Translations under genes and position numbers: made by a program
In this document: positions 1 through 7,694 of the stretch, piece by piece
How positions within the stretch are numbered: the first letter of the stretch is position 1
Layout of the letters: each line of letters opens with the position of its first letter
Notes under the pieces: generated by a model
Seen by the model: the letters and a program-made list of their open reading frames with translations, nothing else
The model's database searches: none
What the model was told of the DNA's origin: nothing
Assembly: GCA_002366725.1 (NCBI GenBank)
Contig: DFBT01000026.1
Span: forward strand, 1 to 25,762
Direction: 5' to 3'
Length of the DNA: 25,762 bases
Origin: Caldifarciminota bacterium UBA3073
GTDB taxonomy: Bacteria; Hydrothermota; UBA3073

Positions 1-22
1 ACAGTCTAAAGACTGTCACTCC
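1..22. repeat. Short palindromic repeat, copy 1
   Basis: The window opens with ACAGTCTAAAGACTGT followed by CACTCC. The same palindrome plus CACTCC occurs at 21607-21628 and 21666-21687. The arms change together (AGTCT/AGACT here, AGCCT/AGGCT at 21607), so the hairpin seems to be conserved rather than the exact bases. The left side of this copy lies outside the window. Confidence 0.7.
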
Positions 23-180
23 CCTAATTGCCTACGACCACCGAGGCATCCCCACAAAAGAGTTCTAAAAAACCAGAGAGAGGTCACTGAGAAGAAGTTT
101 AACTTTATAGTTTTCAATAAGTTATATCTCCGTGTGGCTCCGTGGTTTAGAAACTTTTTTAGAATTCCCCTCAAAAAAAC

Positions 181-209
181 TTGACAAATTAAAAAAAATG
201 TGTTATAAT
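181..209 (+). promoter_or_regulatory. Perfect consensus sigma-70 type promoter for the PhaR-like gene
   Basis: TTGACA at 181-186, a 17-bp A/T-rich spacer, and TATAAT at 204-209. All twelve hexamer positions match the consensus. Transcription should start near 216, only about 3 nt before the ATG at 219, so the message would be leaderless or nearly so. No Shine-Dalgarno sequence lies between the -10 box and the gene. Confidence 0.85.
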
Positions 210-218
210 TATTGTGCA

Positions 219-569
219 ATGCACAATAAAATGAGACTTATAAAAAGATATAAGAATCGTAGATTATACGACACAGATACAAAGAGTGCCGTCACACTCT
301 CTGATGTTGCTCGTCTTATAAGGGATAAAAAGGAGTTCAAGGTTATCGAGAGTGATACGGGCGAGGATATAACGGGAGCTACTGTAATTCAAGTGCTTTT
401 GAATGTGGAGAAGCGTGCCAGAGAAGTTGGAAGAATGGTTACCTCGATTGGTAAGGCTACGGGAAAAAAGACGGAGGAGATTATCTCTGTTTTGATGGAA
501 CATATTAGGTCTATACTCAAGGTGATGGACAAAAGTCCCGATTCAGAGACAGTAAATAGTAAACAGTAG
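219..569 (+). CDS. PhaR-type polyhydroxyalkanoate synthesis regulator, DNA-binding domain protein
   Basis: A 116-residue protein. Residues 6-65 (RLIKRYKNRRLYDT, then AVTLSDVARLIRD and EDITGATVIQVLL) match the N-terminal DNA-binding domain of PhaR-type regulators, which in known cases control PHA granule genes. The C-terminal PHB-accumulation part of full PhaR is missing; instead there is a short helical tail (VEKRAREVGRMVTSIGKATG onward). The ATG at 219 was chosen because the predicted transcription start is about 216; an in-frame ATG at 231 is possible, and the longer frame from 132 would start upstream of the promoter. The last codons run into a period-7 repeat that begins at 551, so the final residues (TVNSKQ) are probably repeat-derived. 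No PHA synthase or phasin is nearby, so its target here is unknown. Confidence 0.82.
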   Translation: MHNKMRLIKRYKNRRLYDTDTKSAVTLSDVARLIRDKKEFKVIESDTGEDITGATVIQVLLNVEKRAREVGRMVTSIGKATGKKTEEIISVLMEHIRSILKVMDKSPDSETVNSKQ

Positions 570-711
570 GCAGTATGCAGTATGCAGTAAAGAGTAGGCA
601 GTATGCAGCAAGCAGTGATCGGTAAGTGGTCTGTGATCTTCTGTCAATAGTTTTCCGTCTCTTGTTTAACTTTTGCATTTTGATTTTTAATATTTGATTT
701 TTGGTATTTGT
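551..711. repeat. Period-7 (heptamer) degenerate tandem repeat
   Basis: Twenty-three consecutive 7-bp units fill the space from the end of the PhaR-like gene to the ribosome binding region of the next gene. Early units read agtaaat, agtaaac, agtaggc, agtatgc, agtatgc; middle units ggtaagt, ggtctgt, tgtcaat; late units attttga, tttttaa, tatttga, tttttgg. Position 3 is T in nearly every unit and position 2 is G through the first two thirds. The unit sequence drifts but the phase does not slip. Confidence 0.8.
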
Positions 712-722
712 TGGGGGGTTAT

Positions 723-2186
723 ATGTGGGTGGTATCGAAGAGAAAGTTCGATGTAAATAGGTTGAGGTTTCTTCTTGAGAATTCGTTTTCTACGAAGCTT
801 ATAAAAATAGCGTTGCAGACAGATGAAACCGGGAAGACACATCTTGAGACCCTTCTTGATAGTTATGGAGGGAATAAGAGAATGTCTCCTGCCATAAGGA
901 TAAAACTGTATCCAATTATAAAGGTGCTCGATATCATAAGGAGGTCATTTGGAAGGGATATGGAGGCATTCAAGAAGGATTTAAAAGACCCGGTGATAAG
1001 AAAAATCGCCCTGAATTCCTTTAATTCGCTTCTTACCTATGGACTCTCCACACCACAGAACTTCTATATGCCGCTTATGGTCGTATGGAATTTTACGAAT
1101 AACTGCAACCTGCGCTGTAAACATTGTTATCAGAATGCGGGTCCGGGTGGCGAGAAGAGAGACGAACTCACAACGGAAGAGAAAATGAGGGTCGTTGACG
1201 AACTGCACAAAAGTAATGTTGTCACCATTTATTTTTCTGGAGGCGAGCCACTTTTTGCCCCCGATTTCTTTGATGTGGCGGAGTATGCGAAGAAAAAGGG
1301 GTTTTATCTCAGCGTTGCAACAAACGGCACACTGTTGACCGAGAAGAATGTTAAACGAATTAAGGATATAGGTTTTGGATACATTGCCGCATCGCTTGAT
1401 GCATCGACACCCGAAAAACACGATGCGTTCAGGGGGGTCCCTGGAATGTGGGAAAGAACCTATGAGGGCATAAAGAGACTTATTAAAGCTGGTGTTACAA
1501 CCTGCATCCAGTTTACGCTGGCAAAGGAGAATTTTGACGAGCTTCCAAAGATGCTTGATTTGAGGGAAAAATTGGGGGCATACAAGCTCATCGTTTATAA
1601 CTATATACCGGTGGGCAAGGCGGGATTTGAAAATGACCCCACGCCCGAGCAGAAAGAAGAGGCATTGAGGATTATGTACGAGGAGCTAAATGCAGGTTAT
1701 CATGTAGTTGCATCAACGGCTCCTCAACTTGGAAGGTACTGTAAGGAGAGAAATGCGGATTCTGTGGTAATTGCTCATTATGCCGATGTAAAGGGTAAGG
1801 AACTGTCAACCATCGCCGATATAGTGGGTGGCTGTGGTGCGGGCAGGGTATACTGTGCGGTCCAACCCGATGGACTCGTTACGCCCTGTGTATATATGCC
1901 GCACCTTGTGGCGGGAAATTTAAGGAAACAATCATTCAAGGAAATATGGCAGGAGTCCCCACTTATGGTTTACCTGAGAGATAAAAGTGAACTAAAAGAG
2001 GCATGCAATTCCTGTGAATACAATGCGGTATGCGGCGGGTGCAGAGCGAGGGCATATGAATACACAGGAGACCTGATGGGCCCCGACCCCGGATGTACAA
2101 AAAATAAGGATGTATATTATTCACTCATTGAAGAACTGAAAGAAGCTGGAAAGGAAAAGAGGAAGGCGGTGGCAGGTGTGAAATAA
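723..2186 (+). CDS. Radical SAM/SPASM domain protein, substrate unknown
   Basis: A 487-residue cytosolic enzyme. The radical SAM cluster motif CNLRCKHC is at Cys128, Cys132 and Cys135, followed by the glycine-rich FSGGEP SAM-binding segment. The C-terminal third has a Cys-rich SPASM-type region (GGCGAGRVYC, PCVYMPHLVAGN, then ACNSCEYNAVCGGCRARAY and GC near the end) expected to hold auxiliary 4Fe-4S clusters. About 115 residues precede the SAM domain, a helical, basic extension seen in some archaeal/bacterial SPASM proteins. SPASM enzymes commonly modify peptides or cofactors (for example PqqE, AhbD), but no precursor peptide gene is visible next to it. The start at ATG 723 follows a G6 run at 713-718; a TTG at 708 in the same frame lies in the repeat and is unlikely. 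A hairpin terminator follows. Confidence 0.87.
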   Translation: MWVVSKRKFDVNRLRFLLENSFSTKLIKIALQTDETGKTHLETLLDSYGGNKRMSPAIRIKLYPIIKVLDIIRRSFGRDMEAFKKDLKDPVIRKIALNSFNSLLTYGLSTPQNFYMPLMVVWNFTNNCNLRCKHCYQNAGPGGEKRDELTTEEKMRVVDELHKSNVVTIYFSGGEPLFAPDFFDVAEYAKKKGFYLSVATNGTLLTEKNVKRIKDIGFGYIAASLDASTPEKHDAFRGVPGMWERTYEGIKRLIKAGVTTCIQFTLAKENFDELPKMLDLREKLGAYKLIVYNYIPVGKAGFENDPTPEQKEEALRIMYEELNAGYHVVASTAPQLGRYCKERNADSVVIAHYADVKGKELSTIADIVGGCGAGRVYCAVQPDGLVTPCVYMPHLVAGNLRKQSFKEIWQESPLMVYLRDKSELKEACNSCEYNAVCGGCRARAYEYTGDLMGPDPGCTKNKDVYYSLIEELKEAGKEKRKAVAGVK

Positions 2187-2241
2187 ATAACTCGGACTTT
2201 TCCGGGCGTGTTCGAGAAGGTTCAGAATTTTAGTCACATTT

Positions 2242-2276
2242 CCCCGCCCCCCACAAAGAGGGGTGGGGTTTTCTTT
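2242..2276 (+). terminator. Rho-independent terminator after the radical SAM gene
   Basis: CCCCGCCCC (2242-2250) can pair with GGGGTGGGG (2260-2268), giving a 9-bp stem with one G-U pair and a 9-nt loop. It is followed directly by TTTTCTTT. It lies 55 bp after the stop codon of the radical SAM gene. Confidence 0.85.
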
Positions 2277-2385
2277 GTCAGATAGCCTTACATCTCACAG
2301 GGTGAACCGTCTTAGGTCGGTGTCACCCGTTACATACCTCTTGTTTTAAATAACTATAATAATCCCAAAATATGCATTAACCACG

Positions 2386-2404
2386 CCTGCCTGCGGTAGG
2401 CAGG
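2386..2404. repeat. CCTGCC hairpin repeat
   Basis: CCTGCCTGCGGTAGGCAGG, an inverted repeat. Further copies are at 2561-2580, 2861-2884, 2909-2931 (decayed), 5221-5238, 17919-17940, 18080-18098, 18140-18156 and 23342-23361. All lie between genes. Here it seems to interrupt another sequence (AACCAC, then GATGAGCACAGATG), as if inserted. Confidence 0.7.
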
Positions 2405-2485
2405 GATGAGCACAGATGTTCACAGATTATATAAGAGGCTTAAAGAATATGGGCATTCACCTTTTGGGTGAAGAACATTTAATTT

Positions 2486-2601
2486 TTGTCCATACGGATG
2501 CTGTGCATAGGTTCTTTATTTTAATCTCTTGTCCATACGGATCTTGAGATGCTAATCTCGCCTGCCTGACGGTAGGCAGGTGTAATCTTGTCCATACGGA
2601 T
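2486..2601 (+). repeat. Three copies of TTGTCCATACGGAT
   Basis: TTGTCCATACGGAT occurs at 2486-2499, 2529-2542 and 2588-2601. The second and third copies continue identically with CTTGAGATG. A fourth copy (TGTCCATACGGAT) is at 23310-23322. The core TCCATACGGA is close to a palindrome. A CCTGCC hairpin (2561-2580) sits between copies two and three. Confidence 0.7.
2561..2580. repeat. CCTGCC hairpin repeat
   Basis: CCTGCCTGACGGTAGGCAGG, inverted repeat, lying between two TTGTCCATACGGATCTTGAG copies. Confidence 0.7.
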
Positions 2602-2982
2602 CTTGAGATGGTTTCTTAACGCATAATCTGGAATAATAATAAAAAATTGAGAAAAAATCAAGAAAAAAATTTAATTTTTTCAACAGGGACTTTTACGAGA
2701 CTTGGATGAGAATTAGATTAAGACAAGGAACCAAAGAAAATATACCAAAGACTCTTTTGGTTGGCATTCCTTATTTAGTCTATGGTCTGCTTGCCTCGTT
2801 GCTCCACAGGAGCTTTACTGGGGTGGTCTTGTGTCCGAAGGGTTTGTCTCTTAAGAGTCTCTTGCCTACCTACCGTCAGGCAAGTCACTGTTTATTTTCT
2901 AAAGGTCTCTTACCTGCTTGCGTCAGACAAGTTCCTGTTTACTTTTTCCAACTTTTTAGTGTCAGCCGTTAAATCCCCTTCA

Positions 2983-5070
2983 TTACTTCAATAGGACTAT
3001 ACGCTTTGTTTCTGCAATTTTTTCCTTTACTTTTAACTGGTAGAAATAAATCCCACTTGGCTGAATTAACCCCTTTTTATTTCTTCCATTCCATACAACA
3101 GAATAAATTCCGGGGGCTTTAATTTGATTAACCAGGCTTTTAACTAATCTTCCTTTTACATCATAAATGTTTATCTCGACCCGGGCATTTTTGGAGATAT
3201 CGTAATTTATAGTTGTGGATTGATTGAACGGGTTTGGCATGTTTTGATAAATTTTTGTAACTTTTGGCAACAGAGTGTTATCATCGGTAATTCCAAGTGG
3301 ATTGACCGTAACATACCATAATGTGCTATCCGCCAATTCACCATCGGAAACAAGTGCCTTTATAACAAATTCGCCGATATCCGAAAAGGTGTGAATAAAT
3401 TCGTTCGTATTTTCGCCTTGCTCTACATTGTTGATATACCAGAGATAAATTAAAGAGTCGTCGTCGGCATCTGTGGCTGTTATACTAAATAGTTGCTCGG
3501 TATTTTGTCCTATTGCAAAGGCAGTCTCTTCTGGCATAAAATAAATGATTTCCGGTGCATGATTTTCGGGCGTAAATTCATCTGCGCCGATATCTGGATA
3601 CAATGGGTCACGAAGGTCATAATCAAAATCCGTTAGAATACCCGGGATTGGAATGCCGGCGCCAATGCAAATACTGGTAGAGTCCAAATGCAGATCGGGA
3701 AAGGTCAAATTCGGATCACCCGAGAGAGAATTTTGGTCTCTCGGCGCATATCCGGGAGCGTTCCGCAGGTCTTCTAAAGTGTTGTAATCTGTATTACCCA
3801 ACTGTGCAACAAAACGATCGTCGGTGGGGTCATCGGAATTTACGGTTAAGAAATTAAAATCACTTTCATCAAAAGTCTCTGTTTTCATTTTGATTGCGTA
3901 ATGATTACTTCCACCCCCCGTTCTCTCATTTATTAGAATATTGTTCTTGAAGATATCTCCGCCATGGTCTGCATAAGTGATAAAACAATAAGATGACCTG
4001 GCAATAGTACTGACGCCACCCATATAAACTGTGTTGTAGTAAAATTCGTTGTAGGTAGAATCGGTATCCGCACGATAAATTCCATAAGCCTTATTAACGG
4101 TGGACTCGGGATAAAGATATATGATGTTATCATAGATCAGGTTATGATGCGAGTTCTGGGTTATAAATATACCATAGGGTTTTGCAGTAGAACTACACCA
4201 CAAATCATGAATATAGTTATGGTGGATCTTAGTTCCACTGCAGCTTTGTGAACCAGCCCTGATGCCATAAACAGAGGTATTACCCTGAATCGTCTGGTAG
4301 ACTTCATTTCCTTCAACATTGCAATTGATAACATCTGTATAAATATATATTCCATATTTATTAAAATCGTGAACATCATTTTTTATAATCTGAAAGTCAA
4401 GTAAGTCCTGCCCCGGCTCTCCATCCATAAAAACTCCAAAAGTGCTGCCCCCTATAAGTTCGCAGTTGTAAAGCGTATCGGATTCCATACCAACCAGGGG
4501 TTCTCCAGCACCATAAGTAGAAAAGTATACTGGCATAGAGTAACCCGTCCTATCCGTATTATCTTCATTAAAGATAATCAAATTTTTCAAACTGCAATAG
4601 TCAGAGCCGTTAGAAGTCCAAATGGTGAATATATCGTCCTCGTCGTTTACACGCCATCCATTTATTCTCATATTTCTGATTTCGTTATCACTTCCATACG
4701 GTGTTCCATTAAAACTGATGTAGTCAGAATTATGAATTCTTATTCCGGCATTTCCATTCGCAGTTATTGTGATATTAATTTCCACGGTTGCACCGACATC
4801 TGGCTGGAAGACCACGGTATTTTCCGCAGTTCCCGTGACACCAGAGATTATCAGGTTGTAATTTTCGGTATAAGTCCCGTCACGAATTAAGAAAGTTACA
4901 CCGCCTTCGCCCACTCCCTGTGAATTCAAATCATTGATTGCGGCTTCAAGGGTTGTATAATCTGGGGATGTTCCCCCGATATATTTAATTCCGGTAAGCT
5001 GTGCAAATGATATGGAGGATAATAACATCGAACAACATATCGGTATGAAGAATAGTTTTGTTTTTTTCAT
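2983..5070 (-). CDS. Secreted beta-helix protein with PKD-like domain and T9SS-type sorting domain
   Basis: A 695-residue exported protein. A classical signal peptide (MKKTKLFFIPICCSMLLSSI, cut after SFA) leads into a right-handed parallel beta-helix (about residues 30-450) with many N-x-I turns such as HHNLIYDNIIY and YNEFYYNTVY, ending in the PDIGADEF motif typical of this kind of protein. A PKD/cadherin-like beta sandwich follows (about 500-595), then a FlgD-like C-terminal domain with NPFNQSTTINYDIS, IYDVKGRLVK and SGIYFYQL. Such C-terminal domains direct T9SS export and surface attachment in Bacteroidota and relatives. The start is fixed by AAGGAGG seven bases upstream. A possible weak promoter (TTGATA, 17 bp, TACTTT) lies about 40 bp upstream of that. 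The ligand is unknown; beta-helices often bind or cut polysaccharides, but no lyase residues can be assigned. Confidence 0.88.
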   Translation of the reverse strand: MKKTKLFFIPICCSMLLSSISFAQLTGIKYIGGTSPDYTTLEAAINDLNSQGVGEGGVTFLIRDGTYTENYNLIISGVTGTAENTVVFQPDVGATVEINITITANGNAGIRIHNSDYISFNGTPYGSDNEIRNMRINGWRVNDEDDIFTIWTSNGSDYCSLKNLIIFNEDNTDRTGYSMPVYFSTYGAGEPLVGMESDTLYNCELIGGSTFGVFMDGEPGQDLLDFQIIKNDVHDFNKYGIYIYTDVINCNVEGNEVYQTIQGNTSVYGIRAGSQSCSGTKIHHNYIHDLWCSSTAKPYGIFITQNSHHNLIYDNIIYLYPESTVNKAYGIYRADTDSTYNEFYYNTVYMGGVSTIARSSYCFITYADHGGDIFKNNILINERTGGGSNHYAIKMKTETFDESDFNFLTVNSDDPTDDRFVAQLGNTDYNTLEDLRNAPGYAPRDQNSLSGDPNLTFPDLHLDSTSICIGAGIPIPGILTDFDYDLRDPLYPDIGADEFTPENHAPEIIYFMPEETAFAIGQNTEQLFSITATDADDDSLIYLWYINNVEQGENTNEFIHTFSDIGEFVIKALVSDGELADSTLWYVTVNPLGITDDNTLLPKVTKIYQNMPNPFNQSTTINYDISKNARVEINIYDVKGRLVKSLVNQIKAPGIYSVVWNGRNKKGLIQPSGIYFYQLKVKEKIAETKRIVLLK

Positions 5071-5220
5071 TTCCCTTTCCTCCTTGAGTTAAGAATTATG
5101 ACATCTGCAAAGTAACTTAATCCCTTGTTAGTATCAACAGGGAGCTAAAGAGATAGTAAGAGAAGCTTATAACATCAAAATTTTGTGTGTTTAAAAAATC
5201 CGCTAAATCCGTTTAATCCC

Positions 5221-5238
5221 TACCTGACGGTAGGCAGG
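5221..5238. repeat. CCTGCC hairpin repeat
   Basis: TACCTGACGGTAGGCAGG, between the two minus-strand genes, next to a short run of AAATCCG-like units (5197-5219). Confidence 0.6.
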
Positions 5239-5261
5239 CGCTGACCCGTTAAGTCTGCTGA

Positions 5262-7535
5262 CTATTTTATGAATATCGTTTTCCCACTTCCGATAACCCT
5301 GCCCGATGCCGTTCGTAGCTTTATAAAATATACCCCGGTTTTTATTGTCTCTCCGGTTTCGTTTCTGCCGTCCCAGGTTACACCCGTAAATCGTAAATCG
5401 TAAATCGTAAATTGTCTGACGAGGCGGCCGGAAAGGTCGTAGATATTCAAGGTGATCGGTGATAGGTCATCGGTGATCGGTTGGTTACCGATAACTGATA
5501 ACTGTCCGCAGGATCCGATGGAATAACTGATTACGGTAGTTTCCCTGAATGGATTCGGATGGGCTACAAGTTCATACCGTTCCCGGCTGGCTGATTCCAG
5601 GACACCTACAGGGGTATCGTCGTACATCGATATTCCGTCTCTCTCGGTCCCAAACCACTTATAGTCGGAATTATCCACACAGACGGAGGTGACATCATTA
5701 TCTGCAAGACCGTCTATCTGTCTCAAGGTGCTCCACTCACCGTTCTCGAATACACTTATTCCATTCTCCGTGGCTATCCATATTTTCTCTCCTTCCATCG
5801 CAATGTCTCTCACATAGTTGTCGGCAATGCCATCGGATACATCGTAATTTGTCCAGCCCGCGCCATCGAATTTACTCATGCCGTCCCATTTTGTGGCAAA
5901 CCATTTGTTATTGCTTGCGTCAATTGCAATTCGTGTTACCCAATTGTCGGCGAGACCATCCGCCGTCGTATAGTCCGTCCAGTGGTTACCAAATTGATTG
6001 AACTTGCTTACCCCTTCGTTAGTGCCAACCCATATAGTGTCTCCGTTGTCAACTGCCACATTTAGCCCGTCGTCATCTATCAATCCGCTGTTCTGTAAAT
6101 AATAGTTTGTCCAGTTTGTACCGTCGTACTTCGCAAGGGCGCCGTTCTGTTCGTAAGGACCATTCCAGCCCTCGGTTCCGAGCCAGAGGTTGCCCAGAGA
6201 GTCCTTATCCATCGAGAGTATGATGTTGCCGAGTAATCCGGAGTTGATCGTATCAAAATGGGTCCAGGAGCTTCCATCAAAATTGAATAACCCACTGTAT
6301 TGCGTGCCCACCCACAGTGTATCTCCTGCATCTATATAGACACAGTTTACGAAGTCATCGCCCAACCCGCTGTTGCCAGAATGATAGGAAGACCACAGCT
6401 CTCCATCGAAGAAAGCTATCCCGTAGTGATCGGTCCCGAAATAAATATTGCCCTGGCTATCTTTGTCTATGGATGTTATCCAGTTGCAGTGAGGTTCATT
6501 TGATGTCCTGTAGTAAGACCAGGATGAACTATTGAATTTTGAAATACCGTGGGTTTCCATTCCGAAGTACTTATCATCCCCGTCGAGCGAGATGCTGTAT
6601 ATGTTCTTTTCACCTATTCCGCTGTTATCTGGATTATAGTTCGTCCAGGTTGTTCCGTCAAACCTCGATACACCTCCCGCTGTCCAGCCGTGATTAGCTA
6701 TCCAGATTATCGTGTCTTCCTCCACATCAAAACACTCTATCTGGTCTGCCATCAACTCGCTATTTGTGCTCGTATAATTTAGCCACACACTTCCATTATA
6801 TCTGTACACCCCGTACACCCAACTGCCAGCCCATACATTGTCGTTTCCATCGACCGTGATGGAGAGATAATACTGTCCGATATCGCTCGTATTTGGGTCG
6901 TGTCTCGTCCATGTTGTGCCGTCGAAGACAGAAATCCCACCGGGGTCGTGATACTCGTCCGGGTTATTTGCAGTCCAGATTCTGTTTTGTGAATCCACAC
7001 CGATCCCCCGCACCGCCACATTTGTTGCGGCGCCTCCGAGGTCGGTGTAGACCTGCCAATCACTCTCATCGAGACATGCTATACCATATCCCGTTCCGAA
7101 CCACATCCTGCCCAGTGTATCCTGGATAATTGCGTACACCCTGTTGTCAGGCAGCGGGGAGTTATCGGTATTATATGTCGTCCACTCTGCGCCGTCAAAT
7201 TTCTGAACTCCTTCAACGGTTCCGAACCACCTGTTACCCCCGTTATCCACAAACACATCTTTAACATTGTGGTCCGCCAATCCGTCTTTTGTCGTGAACT
7301 TTATATAAGAACTGTCAGAGAGGTTCCAACTTACTACCCCACCCGTTGTGGCGACCCAGAGATAATTTCCCTCTATATCGGAGCCCGAAACCTCGTTTGA
7401 ATTCGTGTAGTTCGTCCATTCACCGGCGAGTGCCGCGCGGGAAGATAGTACCAGAAGCGATGCTATCAGTGATACACAGAGCCCCATTTTGGGGGATAAA
7501 CCCCAATACTTCCAGCTTCTGGTTTTTTCCACCAT
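5262..7535 (-). CDS. Secreted 14-repeat two-component-regulator-type beta-propeller with T9SS-type sorting domain
   Basis: A 757-residue exported protein. The signal peptide has a long basic n-region and a hydrophobic core (GLCVSLIASLLVLSS) ending in AALA. I count 14 repeats of about 45 residues (pattern: W.NY....S.L.DN.V..I..D..GN.WFGT..G.S.FDG), enough for two seven-bladed propellers, the Reg_prop type first known from sensor domains of hybrid histidine kinases. No kinase follows; instead there is a FlgD-like C-terminal domain (HPNPFRETTVISYSI, IYDLSGRLVRQF, GVYFIKL). That domain contains an unusual segment encoded by period-7 repeats (GQLSVIGNQPITDDLSPIT and FTIYDLRF). The start is set by AAGGAGGT upstream of ATG 7535, behind a consensus promoter at 7594-7622. 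Probable role: cell-surface or extracellular binding; partner unknown. Confidence 0.87.
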   Translation of the reverse strand: MVEKTRSWKYWGLSPKMGLCVSLIASLLVLSSRAALAGEWTNYTNSNEVSGSDIEGNYLWVATTGGVVSWNLSDSSYIKFTTKDGLADHNVKDVFVDNGGNRWFGTVEGVQKFDGAEWTTYNTDNSPLPDNRVYAIIQDTLGRMWFGTGYGIACLDESDWQVYTDLGGAATNVAVRGIGVDSQNRIWTANNPDEYHDPGGISVFDGTTWTRHDPNTSDIGQYYLSITVDGNDNVWAGSWVYGVYRYNGSVWLNYTSTNSELMADQIECFDVEEDTIIWIANHGWTAGGVSRFDGTTWTNYNPDNSGIGEKNIYSISLDGDDKYFGMETHGISKFNSSSWSYYRTSNEPHCNWITSIDKDSQGNIYFGTDHYGIAFFDGELWSSYHSGNSGLGDDFVNCVYIDAGDTLWVGTQYSGLFNFDGSSWTHFDTINSGLLGNIILSMDKDSLGNLWLGTEGWNGPYEQNGALAKYDGTNWTNYYLQNSGLIDDDGLNVAVDNGDTIWVGTNEGVSKFNQFGNHWTDYTTADGLADNWVTRIAIDASNNKWFATKWDGMSKFDGAGWTNYDVSDGIADNYVRDIAMEGEKIWIATENGISVFENGEWSTLRQIDGLADNDVTSVCVDNSDYKWFGTERDGISMYDDTPVGVLESASRERYELVAHPNPFRETTVISYSIGSCGQLSVIGNQPITDDLSPITLNIYDLSGRLVRQFTIYDLRFTGVTWDGRNETGETIKTGVYFIKLRTASGRVIGSGKTIFIK
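5386..5531 (-). repeat. Heptamer-repeat-bearing sorting-domain module, copy 1
   Basis: Within the propeller gene, read on the minus strand. It contains four tandem ATTTACG units (5387-5414) and a run of units on the plus strand (ggtgatc, ggtgata, ggtcatc, ggtgatc, ggttggt, taccgat, aactgat, aactgtc; 5451-5506). Aligned by hand without gaps to 22918-23068, it differs at about 16 of 150 positions, with 35 identical bases at the start. The rest of the two genes is unrelated. Confidence 0.85.
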
Positions 7536-7593
7536 AATATACCTCCTTGAAGTTTGATTTAGTAAGTATAAGGGTAGTTATAAACTGCGTAGA

Positions 7594-7622
7594 ATTATAT
7601 CATAAGAATTCAATTTTGTCAA
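7594..7622 (-). promoter_or_regulatory. Perfect consensus promoter for the minus-strand propeller gene
   Basis: On the minus strand: TTGACA (7622-7617), 17-bp spacer, TATAAT (7599-7594). The expected start near 7587 gives a leader of about 50 nt carrying AAGGAGGT before ATG 7535. It is back to back with the tldD promoter; the two -35 boxes are 25 bp apart. Confidence 0.85.
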
Positions 7623-7647
7623 GGTAAAAAGGTATCAAATTTTTTTC

Positions 7648-7676
7648 TTGACTTTTTAAGATTTTGTGTATATAAT
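7648..7676 (+). promoter_or_regulatory. Promoter for the tldD-glycosyltransferase run
   Basis: TTGACT (7648-7653), 17-bp spacer, TATAAT (7671-7676). Expected transcription start about 7680-7683. This falls at or after the ATG at 7679, which rules against that codon as the tldD start and favours ATG 7763, with a leader of about 80 nt. Confidence 0.82.
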
Positions 7677-7694
7677 AGATGAACATTACAAAAA

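Larger units (their letters stand above)
2277..2982. other. Repeat-rich region without a convincing gene
   Basis: About 700 bp with no ORF that looks like a real protein. It holds CCTGCC-type hairpins (2386-2404, 2561-2580, 2861-2884 and a decayed copy 2909-2931), three TTGTCCATACGGAT motifs, a very A/T-rich stretch (2636-2685), and a rough direct duplication of about 50 bp (from 2856 and from 2906, each beginning GTCTCTT and ending with CTGTTTA). It separates the convergent radical SAM gene and the minus-strand secreted-protein genes. Confidence 0.6.

Noticed and set aside
16..219. Minus-strand ORF of 67 residues at the left edge
   Set aside because: Overlaps the consensus promoter and a palindromic repeat and has an improbable composition. 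This stretch is better seen as upstream intergenic DNA.
2706..2972. Plus-strand ORF of 88 residues
   Set aside because: It is built largely from CCTGCC-type and duplicated repeat sequence, has no ribosome binding site, and overlaps another open frame of equal quality; no protein-like pattern.
2983..7535. T9SS machinery genes (PorU, SprA and others) near the sorting-domain proteins
   Set aside because: None is present in the window; export by T9SS is inferred only from the C-terminal domains. The C25 proteins have sorting-type or multidomain tails and are not clearly PorU.
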